Shown here piece after piece: positions 24,266 through 32,685 of a stretch of 39,886 bases of DNA. How positions within the stretch are numbered: position 1 is the stretch's first letter; each line of letters begins with the position of its first letter. The notes beneath the pieces are model-generated. The model did no database searches. It saw only the letters and a program-made list of their open reading frames with translations, and was not told the origin of the DNA. The stretch covers positions 1-39,886 of the forward strand of contig CAYRWQ010000005.1 of assembly GCA_964428075.1 (NCBI GenBank), in the 5' to 3' direction. Both the position numbers and the translations under genes were made by a program. The stretch comes from JAGOSP01 sp964428075. Lineage in GTDB: Bacteria; Patescibacteriota; Minisyncoccia; Moranbacterales; UBA1568.

Positions 24266-25195
24266 ATGTTACACATCAAGAATCAAGAGCTGTTGTCTCG
24301 TCACACTTCTTTTGGCATCGGAGGGCCAGCCGATTTTTTTGTGGAAGCTTCGGGACCATTGGAAATCGCTGAGGGTATTGAGCTCGCCTCACAAAGGAAT
24401 CTTCCTTATTTTGTGATGGGTGGGGGAACCAATATTCTTTTTTCAGATCAGGGGTTTCGTGGTGTCGTGATTCGGATTTCTGATGGCGGTATCGTCGTAC
24501 ACGGAACGGTGATACAGGCAGGCGCTGGTATGAGTTTGCAACTTCTCACTGAGGCTGCGCGACAATATGCTCTCTCAGGTATGGAAAATCTCGCTGGGAT
24601 TCCTGGGAGTTTTGGCGGTGCTATTCGCGGTAATGCCGGAGCTTTTGGAACAGAAATTGGGAGTCTGGTGCGTCGGGTCAAAATTTTTCATCGGGAGACT
24701 GGTATGGTAGAGGAGCTCTTGCAGGAGGCGTGCGCTTTTGGTTATCGACAGAGTTTTTTCAAGAGCCATAAAGAACTGATTATTCTTTCCGCGGAGATTG
24801 ATCTGGTGACCGGTGACGGCGGTACTATTGGGAGTGCGATGGAGCGTATTATAGCTTTGCGTGAGTCTAAGCATACTCAGTCGGCTCAGTGTGCTGGATC
24901 TTTTTTTATCAATCCGGTCGTTCGGGACCCATCGTTACGTGCAGAATTTGAGAAAGATACAGGGGAAGCACCAAAGAATGATAAGTTGCCGGCAGGCTGG
25001 CTTATTGATCATGTCGGTTTGCGCGGCAAACAGATTGGTGGTGCCAAGATCAGTGATCAACATCCGAATTATCTCATCAACACCGGTACTGCTACGGCTG
25101 AGGACGTGATTATACTTTCTAGCTTTGTGAAGCGTCGAGTGCGCGATGAGCTCGGTGTTCAGTTAAGCGAAGAGGTCCAATTGGTTGGATTTTAA
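24266..25195 (+). CDS. murB: UDP-N-acetylenolpyruvoylglucosamine reductase
   Basis: The protein is 309 aa from the ATG. A GTG 9 bases upstream is the alternative start. It reduces the product of MurA using NADPH and FAD. FAD-binding landmarks are NTSFGIGGPAD-type TSFGIGGPAD near the N-terminus, VMGGGTNILF, and GIPGSFGGAIRGNAGAFG. The catalytic Ser is in CAGSFFINP and the C-terminal Glu in LSEEVQLVGF. It starts 13 bases after murC. ftsQ, its frequent neighbour, is not here but at 32686. Confidence 0.93.
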   Translation: MLHIKNQELLSRHTSFGIGGPADFFVEASGPLEIAEGIELASQRNLPYFVMGGGTNILFSDQGFRGVVIRISDGGIVVHGTVIQAGAGMSLQLLTEAARQYALSGMENLAGIPGSFGGAIRGNAGAFGTEIGSLVRRVKIFHRETGMVEELLQEACAFGYRQSFFKSHKELIILSAEIDLVTGDGGTIGSAMERIIALRESKHTQSAQCAGSFFINPVVRDPSLRAEFEKDTGEAPKNDKLPAGWLIDHVGLRGKQIGGAKISDQHPNYLINTGTATAEDVIILSSFVKRRVRDELGVQLSEEVQLVGF

Positions 25196-25219
25196 CGTCT
25201 AAATTGATAAGGTGACACT

Positions 25220-25426
25220 ATGGAAGAAGAACGACTGATTCAGAAGATTGACGAGTTGGGTCGGAAGATAGACGCCGCGTATGCTTCGATCGAAAAGACG
25301 CGGAAGTACTTTTTGTGGTTTCTGATTCTCTCGCTTCTGGCATTATTCTTGCCGCTTTTTGGTATGGTGATTGCTCTGCCGTATTTCATGAGTCTGCTGA
25401 CTCGTTCTTTGCCGACAGGCCTGTGA
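25220..25426 (+). CDS. Small membrane protein with N-terminal coiled coil, unknown
   Basis: The protein has 68 aa. Residues 1-30 form a charged helix with heptad-like spacing (EEERLIQKIDELGRKIDAAY), followed by a long hydrophobic segment (about 31-56). AAGG precedes the ATG at a workable distance, and the gene lies 24 bases after murB in the same direction, so cotranscription is likely. It could be a membrane tether or an assembly partner for wall enzymes. No family is recognised. The gene at 25503 converges on it, and no terminator is visible in the 76 bases between. Confidence 0.7.
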   Translation: MEEERLIQKIDELGRKIDAAYASIEKTRKYFLWFLILSLLALFLPLFGMVIALPYFMSLLTRSLPTGL

Positions 25427-25502
25427 ACCTCGGTTGATTCCATACCTGCCGTGGAGACGGTTCTGATTGTCAGTGATCTCTGGAGCGTACGGCGCGGGGT
25501 GG

Positions 25503-26612
25503 TTAGCGTATTTCTTTCGGGAGTTGCTCAATGATCTGTTTCATATCACGTGCAAGCGTTTCTCGTTTGGCGATGAGAATCGCATCATCGGTATCGACAA
25601 TGACGATATCGTGAAGGCCAGCAGTGACAATCAGCCGTTTGTCTCCGTGTACGAAACAATGCTTACTGTTGAAATCGATATGCGGTCCTGTGGTGACATG
25701 GTTAGTGGCATGATGTTCGGCGAGGAAGGAATACATGGTATGCCAGCCACCAACATCGCTCCACTGTAGTGTCGTTGGAATCACAAACCGTTTTTCCACA
25801 GGGAGGCGTTCGGCCAAGACGGTGTCGATAGGGATCGCTTCGACAGAGGTGAAAAGCTTGATGAGTGCATCCTCGGTGAGCGTATTTTCTGTGAGTGCGG
25901 TTATTATTGCATCGGAAAATGAAAGGAGTTCCGGGGCGTATGTGGCTATCCAATCGCGCATTGTCGCTGCTCGAAAAATGAAGTAGCCGGCATTCCAGAG
26001 GTATTCCCAGGATGTCAGATACTGTTCGGCGGTTTTCTGGTCTGGTTTTTCTTTGAAGTTCTCAATACGGAAGACTCGATCGGTCTCAGTGGTAGAGACT
26101 TCTTCTCCCATGCGTATATAGCCGAGATTCGTATCGGGCTTGGTCGGATTAATGCCGATAGTGATAAGACTGTCAGGGTGTAATTCAGCAGTAGTAAAGG
26201 CAAGATTGATAGCGCGCGTGAATTCCTCGGGGTTTTCGATGGCATGATCGGAAGCGATAGTGGCAATGATGGATTCGGGATCACGATGTGCAAGAACAGC
26301 GGCGATATAAATGAGCGCAGGAGCAGTGTTTTTGGCGAGTGGTTCGAGGATGAGTTGTTTCTTGGTAATGGATGGGAGTTGCTTTTGCACGAGTTCAGTA
26401 TATTTCTTTCCGGTAGAGACAAAGACGTGTTCGGGAGCGACAGTTGTCTCTGCACGGACAAATGTTTCTTGAATCAGTGTTTTATCCGAGAGGAACGGTT
26501 GGAATTGCTTGGGTTTGGTGACGCGTGAGAGCGGCCAGAGGCGTGTACCGACACCGCCTGCCATGATGACGGTATATCGATGATCAGTAACTTGGGTAGG
26601 GAGGTGTGACAT
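25503..26612 (-). CDS. manC: Mannose-1-phosphate guanylyltransferase
   Basis: The protein has 369 aa. This nucleotidyltransferase makes GDP-mannose from mannose-1-P and GTP. The N-terminal signature MAGGVGTRLWPLSR (17-30) is diagnostic, followed by PLAKNTAPAL, the FKEKPD loop and WNAGYFIF. It lacks the C-terminal isomerase domain of the longer ManC/AlgA type, so phosphomannose isomerase must come from another gene, which the SIS-type isomerase at 4611 can supply. It has its own promoter and diverges from murA. Confidence 0.93.
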   Translation of the reverse strand: MSHLPTQVTDHRYTVIMAGGVGTRLWPLSRVTKPKQFQPFLSDKTLIQETFVRAETTVAPEHVFVSTGKKYTELVQKQLPSITKKQLILEPLAKNTAPALIYIAAVLAHRDPESIIATIASDHAIENPEEFTRAINLAFTTAELHPDSLITIGINPTKPDTNLGYIRMGEEVSTTETDRVFRIENFKEKPDQKTAEQYLTSWEYLWNAGYFIFRAATMRDWIATYAPELLSFSDAIITALTENTLTEDALIKLFTSVEAIPIDTVLAERLPVEKRFVIPTTLQWSDVGGWHTMYSFLAEHHATNHVTTGPHIDFNSKHCFVHGDKRLIVTAGLHDIVIVDTDDAILIAKRETLARDMKQIIEQLPKEIR

Positions 26613-26642
26613 ATGGCGAATGTATTATGGTTTTGTGGCTTC

Positions 26643-26671
26643 AGTATACGAAGGAAGACACAATGGAGCAA
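26643..26671 (-). promoter_or_regulatory. Promoter for manC
   Basis: On the minus strand, TTGCTC (26671-26666), a 17-base spacer, then TATACT (26648-26643). RNA would start about 24 bases before the ATG at 26612. Confidence 0.65.
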
Positions 26672-26769
26672 ATGGAACCCAATTGATTCTTTCAACCCCA
26701 TGTTTTCCAGGAGAAGCCTATTGGACTGTGACTCCTTCCCCCTGTACTATGCTGAGGCGGATATTTTCC

Positions 26770-26798
26770 TTGAAGAGAGAGATATTTTGGATTATACT
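26770..26798 (+). promoter_or_regulatory. Promoter for murA, apparently leaderless
   Basis: TTGAAG (26770-26775), a 17-base spacer, then TATACT (26793-26798). The expected RNA start (about 26804-26806) is only a few bases before the murA ATG at 26808, so there is no room for a ribosome binding site. Confidence 0.65.
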
Positions 26799-26807
26799 CC
26801 CTTTTGT

Positions 26808-28070
26808 ATGGATGTATTTGAAATTGAGGGCGGAACGGCTTTATCAGGGGAAATCACAGTCTCAGGATCGAAGAATGCGACAACCCCGATATTAGCGGCC
26901 ACGCTCCTTACAACCGAGACCTGCGTGCTTTCTAATCTACCTCTTATCGAGGACGTGTTTCGCATGCTCGAAATCTTGGAGAGTATGGGGGCGCGAATAG
27001 AATGGCGGGACAAGCACACCATTGCTATTACGAATCGTCATATTGACCCCGAGAAAATGGATATTGAGAAGGTGAAACAAATCCGTTCATCCATTCTTTT
27101 GCTTGGCGCACTCGCGGCGCGCTTTGATACTTTTTCATTCTATCATCCGGGGGGGTGTGTTATTGGCGCACGACCAGTGGGGACTCATTTTGATGCACTT
27201 CACAAATTGGGGGTATCGATACGGCAAGAGGAGAAGAAGTACCTCTTGGACGCGAGTCAAAGAAAGTCTGGAGAAGTTGTGCTGCGAGAAATGTCGGTGA
27301 CCGCGACAGAGAATGCCATGATGTTGGCATCTGGTATGCCGGGCACGACTACCATTAAGATAGCGGCAGCCGAACCACATGTTGAAGATCTTGGGCATTT
27401 TCTCGTGGCGATGGGCGCGGATATCCAAGGATTGGGTACGCATGTGTTGACTATTACGGGTGCAACAGTCTTACACGGAGCAGAGCATATAGTGATTCCT
27501 GACGCCAATGAAGCGGCCACTTTTCTAATTTTGGGAGTGGCAACGGGGAGTGCACTTACGGTACGACATGCGCGAACAGAGCATCTTGATATTGTGCTTG
27601 AAAAATTGCGCGAGTTTGGAGCGGAATTTGTCATCGAACCGGATGCGATTACTGTTGTTCCAGGGATACGATTGCATGCGATCGCTAAGTTGGATACACG
27701 TACGTATCCAGGCGTACCGAGTGATGTTCAGGCGCCGTTTGGAGTACTGGCGACGCAAGTCGAGGGAGATACACTTATCTTTGATACGATTTTCGAAGGG
27801 CGTTTCAATTATGTGCCAGAATTGGAAAAGATGGGAGCTCGGGCGACGGTGCTCAATCCGCATCAGGTTATCATACGCGGAAAAACGAAATTGCGTGGTA
27901 CGACGATTAAGAGCTATGATTTACGCGCTGGCGTTTCGCTCATCATTGCGGCTTTGTGCGCAGAAGGTAAGACAACCATTGAGGATATCTATCAGGTTGA
28001 TCGGGGATATGAACATATTGAAGAGCGCTTGCAGGCATTAGGTGCAGCTATTAGGCGGGTAACTCGGTGA
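26808..28070 (+). CDS. murA: UDP-N-acetylglucosamine 1-carboxyvinyltransferase
   Basis: The protein is 420 aa from the ATG at 26808, the normal MurA length. It performs the first committed step of peptidoglycan precursor synthesis. The start MDVFEIEGGTALSGEI, the SGSKN motif with K22 and N23, and the catalytic loop GGCVIGARPVG with Cys117 are typical. A Cys rather than Asp here predicts fosfomycin sensitivity. The frame is open 195 bases further upstream, but that extension crosses both promoters and is unlike the family. Transcription seems to begin at the start codon. Confidence 0.94.
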   Translation: MDVFEIEGGTALSGEITVSGSKNATTPILAATLLTTETCVLSNLPLIEDVFRMLEILESMGARIEWRDKHTIAITNRHIDPEKMDIEKVKQIRSSILLLGALAARFDTFSFYHPGGCVIGARPVGTHFDALHKLGVSIRQEEKKYLLDASQRKSGEVVLREMSVTATENAMMLASGMPGTTTIKIAAAEPHVEDLGHFLVAMGADIQGLGTHVLTITGATVLHGAEHIVIPDANEAATFLILGVATGSALTVRHARTEHLDIVLEKLREFGAEFVIEPDAITVVPGIRLHAIAKLDTRTYPGVPSDVQAPFGVLATQVEGDTLIFDTIFEGRFNYVPELEKMGARATVLNPHQVIIRGKTKLRGTTIKSYDLRAGVSLIIAALCAEGKTTIEDIYQVDRGYEHIEERLQALGAAIRRVTR

Positions 28071-28199
28071 TACGTTTTCGCATGGGGGAGCATGCGGCAC
28101 ATGTGCCTATTTTGAAAATGTACGGAGTTGTTCATGCGAGGAAACGCTTGTCGGATCCATGGTGGCATGTGTATCTGTGGTGCTAGAAGATGCGGTAGA

Positions 28200-28228
28200 G
28201 TGACAATCGAGTGTTTCATTTATATATA
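28200..28228 (+). promoter_or_regulatory. Promoter for mreB
   Basis: GTGACA (28200-28205), a 17-base spacer, then TATATA (28223-28228), leaving a leader of about 46 bases. The rest of the 210-base gap between murA and mreB shows nothing I can name. Confidence 0.5.
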
Positions 28229-28280
28229 ACGGCGTCTTGGTGAGTGTGGCTTCATATTTGCTGCGAGATATTGGAAGAGT

Positions 28281-29291
28281 ATGGCTTTGATAAGAAAAAT
28301 TGGTATTGATTTGGGAACGGCAAATACACTCGTGTTTGTGCCAGGGAAAGGCGTCATGATCAACGAGCCTTCAGTGGTGGCGATTTCGGTGGTGGAAAAT
28401 AAGGTATTGGCCGTGGGAAACGAGGCGAAGGAGATGCTTGGTCGAACACCGGATACGATTGTGGCATCACAACCGCTCCGTGACGGGGCGATTGCGGATT
28501 ATCGAGTGACTGAGGCGATGCTTCGTTATTTTATCAATAAGGTAATGGGACGTTTCCGCTTTTTTCGACCGGAAATCGTATTGTCGATTCCAGCCGGTGT
28601 CACTTCCACAGAACGACGAGCAGTGGTGGATGCTGCGCTGAAGGCAGGGGCGAAAGCGGCTTATGTTGTGAAAGAGCCGATTCTCGCGGCTATCGGAGCT
28701 GGTATCCCAATTCATACCGCTCAGGGAAATATGATTATTAATATCGGTGGAGGAACTTCGGAAATTGCTATTATCTCACTCGGGGGCGTAGTCGCTTCGC
28801 ACAGCGCGCGGGTGGGAGGTAACCGTATCGATCAGGCCATTTCGGATTATATTAAGCGTAAGTATTCTCTTGCTATCGGTGATCGGACTGCAGAAGAGGT
28901 GAAAATGAAAATCGGATCCGCTATCGCTCAAGTCAAGGAGGATTTTTTGGAGGTGAGCGGCCGAGATTTGATGGGTGGGCTACCGAAAACAGTGAATATT
29001 TCGTCGAACGAGGTAACAGAGGCCATCCAAGATGAACTTCGTGAAATTATTCATGTTATTAAACAAGTGCTCCAGGAAACTCCACCGGAATTGGCGGCTG
29101 ATATCATGGATAAAGGCATGGTACTTTCTGGCGGTACGGCACAGTTGCGCTATCTCGATCAGCTGATCGCGAAAACAATTGGTGTACCGTGTTACGTAGC
29201 GGAAAACCCTGCGTTTTGCGTGGTCAAAGGAACGGGTATCGTTCTTGAGAATCTAGAAGTGTATAAACGGAGTATCGTGTTGGCAAAATAG
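28281..29291 (+). CDS. mreB: Rod-shape determining protein MreB
   Basis: The protein has 336 aa. This bacterial actin guides the elongation machinery, including RodA. Actin-fold phosphate loops are GIDLGTANT (8-16) and INIGGGTSEIAII, with EPILAAIGAG between them and LSGGTAQLRYLD near the C-terminus. GGAAG precedes the ATG. No mreC or mreD follows. Instead a GT4 gene starts 11 bases after the stop. With RodA and MurA present, the cell is probably rod-shaped or elongates laterally (inference). Confidence 0.95.
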   Translation: MALIRKIGIDLGTANTLVFVPGKGVMINEPSVVAISVVENKVLAVGNEAKEMLGRTPDTIVASQPLRDGAIADYRVTEAMLRYFINKVMGRFRFFRPEIVLSIPAGVTSTERRAVVDAALKAGAKAAYVVKEPILAAIGAGIPIHTAQGNMIINIGGGTSEIAIISLGGVVASHSARVGGNRIDQAISDYIKRKYSLAIGDRTAEEVKMKIGSAIAQVKEDFLEVSGRDLMGGLPKTVNISSNEVTEAIQDELREIIHVIKQVLQETPPELAADIMDKGMVLSGGTAQLRYLDQLIAKTIGVPCYVAENPAFCVVKGTGIVLENLEVYKRSIVLAK

Positions 29292-29302
29292 TCTTGAAGT
29301 CT

Positions 29303-30457
29303 ATGATGATTGGGATTGATGCTTCGCGGGCATTTTTAGCAAAGCGGACGGGGATCGAAGAATATAGCTATCAGGTGATCAAACACCTGTGTGCCGAACT
29401 TTCGCATGACCGGGTGGTTTTGTATGTCCGGAAAAAGTACATTTGGAAACATGGCCGATTGACGCATATACTTCCGAGTGTTGATTTTATGTTACCAGCG
29501 ACATGGGAAATACGCGGGTTGTGGGCACCGCGTTTTTGGACGCAATGGCGTTTGTCGGTTGAGATGTTGTTGCATCGGCCGGACGTACTTTTTGTTCCCG
29601 CGCATACGGTGCCGCTTATTCATCCGAAGCGGACCGTTGTGACTATCCACGGGCTTGAGTATGAGTTCTGTCCAGAGGGGTATTCGTGGTACGAACGTTG
29701 GTATATGCGTCTTTCCATTTGGTGTTCGTGTCAGTGGGCACAGACAGTGGTGTGTGTATCAGAAAATACAAAGCGAGATGTCGTCAGACTGTATCGGGTA
29801 CCGAAGGAAAAAATTCGGGTGGTTTCCGAGGGATACAATCAAGGAATCAAAAATCAAGTATTAAGAATCAAGAGTCGAGTATTGCCGTACCTCCTGTTTA
29901 TCGGGCGATTGGAAGAGCGGAAGAATATCGTGCGAGTTATTGAGGCTTTTCAAATTCTGAAGGAGCGATATCATATACCACACGAACTCGTACTCGTAGG
30001 GAAACCCGGCTATGGCTATGAAAAAATCCGCTCTAAAATCAGCAGTCTCCCATCCGTAATCGGCATTCAGGAAGTAGGATACGTGAGTGAAGAGGAAAAG
30101 TGGCGACTGTTATGTGAGGCGGATACCTTTGTTTTTCCAACGCTGTATGAGGGGTTCGGAATTCCAGTGCTCGAAGCGCAAGCATCGGGGGTGCCTGTGG
30201 TGACATCTGATGTCTCTTCGCTCCCCGAAGTGGCTGGTGAAGGAGCGGTGTACGTGAACCCGATGAGCGCAGAGAGTATTGCGGAAGGGGTGTGGCGCGT
30301 GCTGTCTGATACTGACTTGAGAAATGCTATACTAGAAAAAGCGACCCAGAATATGAGTCGCTTTGGTTGGGCGTCTTGTGCCCGGGAAATTGCCGTGCTA
30401 CTGGTCGTTAGCTCCGAGTTTCTTGGCGATGGCCATGACGGCGAGCGCAATTTGTGA
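29303..30457 (+). CDS. Glycosyltransferase family 4
   Basis: The protein is 384 aa from the ATG at 29303. A TTG 9 bases upstream is possible. The GT-B fold shows the opening SRAFLAKRTGIEEYSYQ, HGLEYEFCPEG, the sugar-donor strand LFIGRLEERKN and the E-x7-E motif in YEGFGIPVLEAQ. GT4 enzymes with this N-terminus often act in mannosyl or rhamnosyl chain extension. The substrate is not provable here. The last 18 residues or so, after the domain end, lie opposite a minus-strand small gene (30398-30487), and the terminator for that gene lies inside this CDS. Confidence 0.9.
   Translation: MMIGIDASRAFLAKRTGIEEYSYQVIKHLCAELSHDRVVLYVRKKYIWKHGRLTHILPSVDFMLPATWEIRGLWAPRFWTQWRLSVEMLLHRPDVLFVPAHTVPLIHPKRTVVTIHGLEYEFCPEGYSWYERWYMRLSIWCSCQWAQTVVCVSENTKRDVVRLYRVPKEKIRVVSEGYNQGIKNQVLRIKSRVLPYLLFIGRLEERKNIVRVIEAFQILKERYHIPHELVLVGKPGYGYEKIRSKISSLPSVIGIQEVGYVSEEEKWRLLCEADTFVFPTLYEGFGIPVLEAQASGVPVVTSDVSSLPEVAGEGAVYVNPMSAESIAEGVWRVLSDTDLRNAILEKATQNMSRFGWASCAREIAVLLVVSSEFLGDGHDGERNL
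30335..30364 (-). terminator. Minus-strand terminator inside the GT4 gene
   Basis: AAAGCGAC (30338-30345) and GTCGCTTT (30357-30364) form an 8-bp stem. On the minus strand the stem runs into six consecutive Ts (30340-30335). The plus strand has no T-run after it. It fits the end of a short antisense transcript. Confidence 0.55.
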
Positions 30458-30487
30458 AATCCCGAGAATGGGGAGGTAGGCTATCAT
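30398..30487 (-). CDS. Candidate 29-aa membrane peptide, antisense to GT4 3' end
   Basis: A 29-codon frame on the minus strand gives a hydrophobic helix (MIAYLPILGISQIALAVMAI) followed by a basic-polar end (AKKLGANDQ), the layout of a single-pass membrane peptide. It sits between a promoter (30509-30537) and an intrinsic terminator (30335-30364), about 15 bases after the expected RNA start. The leader has only a weak GAGAATGGG. It overlaps 60 bases of the GT4 gene and is too short for most gene finders. There is no homologue I can name. Confidence 0.4.
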   Translation of the reverse strand: MIAYLPILGISQIALAVMAIAKKLGANDQ

Positions 30488-30508
30488 CGCCCATTCTCAA
30501 GAATCCGT

Positions 30509-30537
30509 TTTGTAGTAGATGAGTAGGCAGGTGGCAA
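30509..30537 (-). promoter_or_regulatory. Promoter for the antisense small peptide
   Basis: On the minus strand, TTGCCA (30537-30532), a 17-base spacer, then TACAAA (30514-30509). Confidence 0.45.
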
Positions 30538-30601
30538 GAGTACTACAGGTTCTGATAAATAACCTTCTTTCCGTCAACACAGGAGTCTCCTCGAAAATGA
30601 G

Positions 30602-30630
30602 TTGTACGAAATTGCACAACCGTGTAAAAT
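30602..30630 (+). promoter_or_regulatory. Promoter for the GT4-holB-ftsQ run, apparently leaderless
   Basis: TTGTAC (30602-30607), a 17-base spacer, then TAAAAT (30625-30630). The expected start near 30637 is about 3 bases before the ATG at 30640. Confidence 0.55.
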
Positions 30631-30639
30631 ATCATAGGA

Positions 30640-31770
30640 ATGAATAAAAGTCAAGACCGCACACAACCGAAAAAAGTCGCTTTGGTGCACGATTTTCTCG
30701 TTTCCTATGGCGGAGCGGAGCGGGTGTTGCAGGCATTAGTTGCCCTGTATCCTGATGCGCCGATTTATACACTCTTGAAAGATGAGACGGTGGTGAAACG
30801 TTTTTTTCCGGGACGCGAGATTCGGACGTCGTTCGTGCAGTGTTTGCCTCTCTGGCTTCGGAAACGGTACCCGCTACTTTTGCCGCTCTATCCGGTAGCG
30901 ATTGAGACACTGGATCTGCGCGAATTCGATCTCGTGATTTCTTCTTCTGGAGCATGGTCGAAAGGGATTGTTACACGTCTTCACACGCGGCACATCGCTT
31001 ATCTCCACTCACCGATGCGTTATGCTTGGGAAGGGCGAGAGACCTATCTCGATGAAACATTGCCCTGGTTTGTGCCACGTTTTATGGCACGCTGGTGGTT
31101 TTCCTATATTCGGATCTGGGATGTCCAAGCAGCCTTACGTCCCGATATCTTGATTGCGAATTCTCGCTTTACCGCCGAACGTGTTTCCAAGTATTATCGT
31201 CAAGAATCGACGGTAGTGTATCCTCCTGCTTTGGCCTTGCATGAAGGAACGCATGAAGAGCCAGTATCGAAGGCAGAACGCACACACTTTCTTATCGTGT
31301 CACGTCTCACTCGTTCCAAGAAAATTACGCCGGTTATTGAGGCATTCAATAAACTTGGATTTCCTTTGATTGTCGTTGGGAGTGGTTCTGAGGAAGCAGC
31401 GTTGCGGCGGATGGCTGGGAAGAATATCACTTGCGTTGGTCCGGTGAGCGATGCGCGGTTACGGCGATATTATCGTGAAGCGCGTGCGCTTATTTTTCCT
31501 TCCGAAGAGGATTTTGGCATGGTGGCGGTTGAGGCCTTGGCGGTTGGAACACCGGTTATCGCTTATGAGTATGGCGGAATTCAAGAAATTATACGCGTAG
31601 GTGAGACCGGAGAGGTATTCCGTTCACAGAAACCGGAAGTTATCGCGGAAGCAGTAAAACGGTTTTCAGAGAAAGAAATGACATCGTATTCGATTACGGA
31701 TCTTCAAGATTCAGTTGCGCCTTTTTCGAGCGCGGTTTTCTCTGAGAATATACGTCGTATTATTGGATGA
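30640..31770 (+). CDS. Glycosyltransferase family 4
   Basis: The protein has 376 aa with a GT-B fold. VALVHDFLVSYGGAERVL near the N-terminus and AYLHSPMRYAWEG in the middle are typical of the WbaZ-like mannosyltransferase branch. The donor side shows LIVSRLTRSKK and the motif PSEEDFGMVAVEALA. Many members use GDP-mannose, which fits the ManC in this window, but the substrate is inferred. It begins a run with holB (gap 13 bases) and ftsQ (gap 11 bases), an odd mix of functions on one likely mRNA. Confidence 0.9.
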   Translation: MNKSQDRTQPKKVALVHDFLVSYGGAERVLQALVALYPDAPIYTLLKDETVVKRFFPGREIRTSFVQCLPLWLRKRYPLLLPLYPVAIETLDLREFDLVISSSGAWSKGIVTRLHTRHIAYLHSPMRYAWEGRETYLDETLPWFVPRFMARWWFSYIRIWDVQAALRPDILIANSRFTAERVSKYYRQESTVVYPPALALHEGTHEEPVSKAERTHFLIVSRLTRSKKITPVIEAFNKLGFPLIVVGSGSEEAALRRMAGKNITCVGPVSDARLRRYYREARALIFPSEEDFGMVAVEALAVGTPVIAYEYGGIQEIIRVGETGEVFRSQKPEVIAEAVKRFSEKEMTSYSITDLQDSVAPFSSAVFSENIRRIIG

Positions 31771-31783
31771 GAGCATATGGGGT

Positions 31784-32674
31784 ATGATCATTATTGGTCA
31801 CCAGGCAATTCAAGATCGTCTTATACGGTTGTCCACCTATGAGGAACACCCGCAATCGTTTTTGTTTGCGGGGCCAGAAAGCGTGGGGAAGCGCGTGGTG
31901 GCATTACGTTTTGCGTGGGAACTGATTGGTCAGGGCGAGGCGTTTCTTGATCGAGCTGAGGATGAACTGTTGCACCCAGATATTGCCTGGCTGGTGCCGG
32001 AGCGTATTACTGAAAAGGGGAAGACACGAGAAAAAGGTATTCCTGTCGAGACGGTACGTGAATCTTTAGTCTTTTTGTCGCGATATCCATTGGTGGGCAA
32101 GAAGCGCGTCTTGATCATCGATGATGCGCATAAGTTGTCGCACGGGGCGCAGAATGCACTTCTCAAGACCTTGGAAGAGCCTAACGCGACTTCGGTTCTG
32201 ATTTTGGTGACGCATGATGCTTCGATGCTACTTGAGACGGTATGCTCGCGGGTGCAGCGTATTAATTTTTCTTGTGTGCCTGAGCGCGAGATGCACGATT
32301 GCGGGGAGATTGGCCAGGAAAACACATTTCTTTTTTCTTTGGGCCGACCGGGGGTGATACGGATGATGATGCGTGATACAGAGGAGTTTGAGAAGTCACG
32401 CATATTGCTAGGAAGATTGTTTGTCTTGACACAAGGTACATTGGCCGAACGATTGCGTTTGGCGGAGGATATGGCTCAAGATAGTGCTCTTGCTTTGCGT
32501 TTATTGGGATGGTGGATACCCAGTGTGCGGTATCGCGCTTTTGAAATATCAGATCAGAGCCAGATTTGTCGTATTTTCTTTTTCCTTGAGGCTGGGTCTC
32601 TGACTGAGAAAGTATTACGTAGTACCCAGGCTCACACACGTCTTCAACTGGAAAAATTATTTTTGAGTATTTGA
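31784..32674 (+). CDS. holB: DNA polymerase III subunit delta'
   Basis: The protein is 296 aa from the ATG at 31784. A clamp-loader AAA+ subunit. The P-loop is FAGPESVGKRV (28-38), a variant of the canonical GxxGxGK, and is followed by KKRVLIIDDAHKLSHGAQNALLKTLEEP, which is the Walker B and sensor region. The arginine-finger SRC motif is changed slightly to CSRVQRI. The zinc-binding cysteines found in many delta' and gamma subunits are absent. The longer frame upstream overlaps the GT4 gene and is rejected. Confidence 0.88.
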   Translation: MIIIGHQAIQDRLIRLSTYEEHPQSFLFAGPESVGKRVVALRFAWELIGQGEAFLDRAEDELLHPDIAWLVPERITEKGKTREKGIPVETVRESLVFLSRYPLVGKKRVLIIDDAHKLSHGAQNALLKTLEEPNATSVLILVTHDASMLLETVCSRVQRINFSCVPEREMHDCGEIGQENTFLFSLGRPGVIRMMMRDTEEFEKSRILLGRLFVLTQGTLAERLRLAEDMAQDSALALRLLGWWIPSVRYRAFEISDQSQICRIFFFLEAGSLTEKVLRSTQAHTRLQLEKLFLSI

Positions 32675-32685
32675 GATTTGAACAC

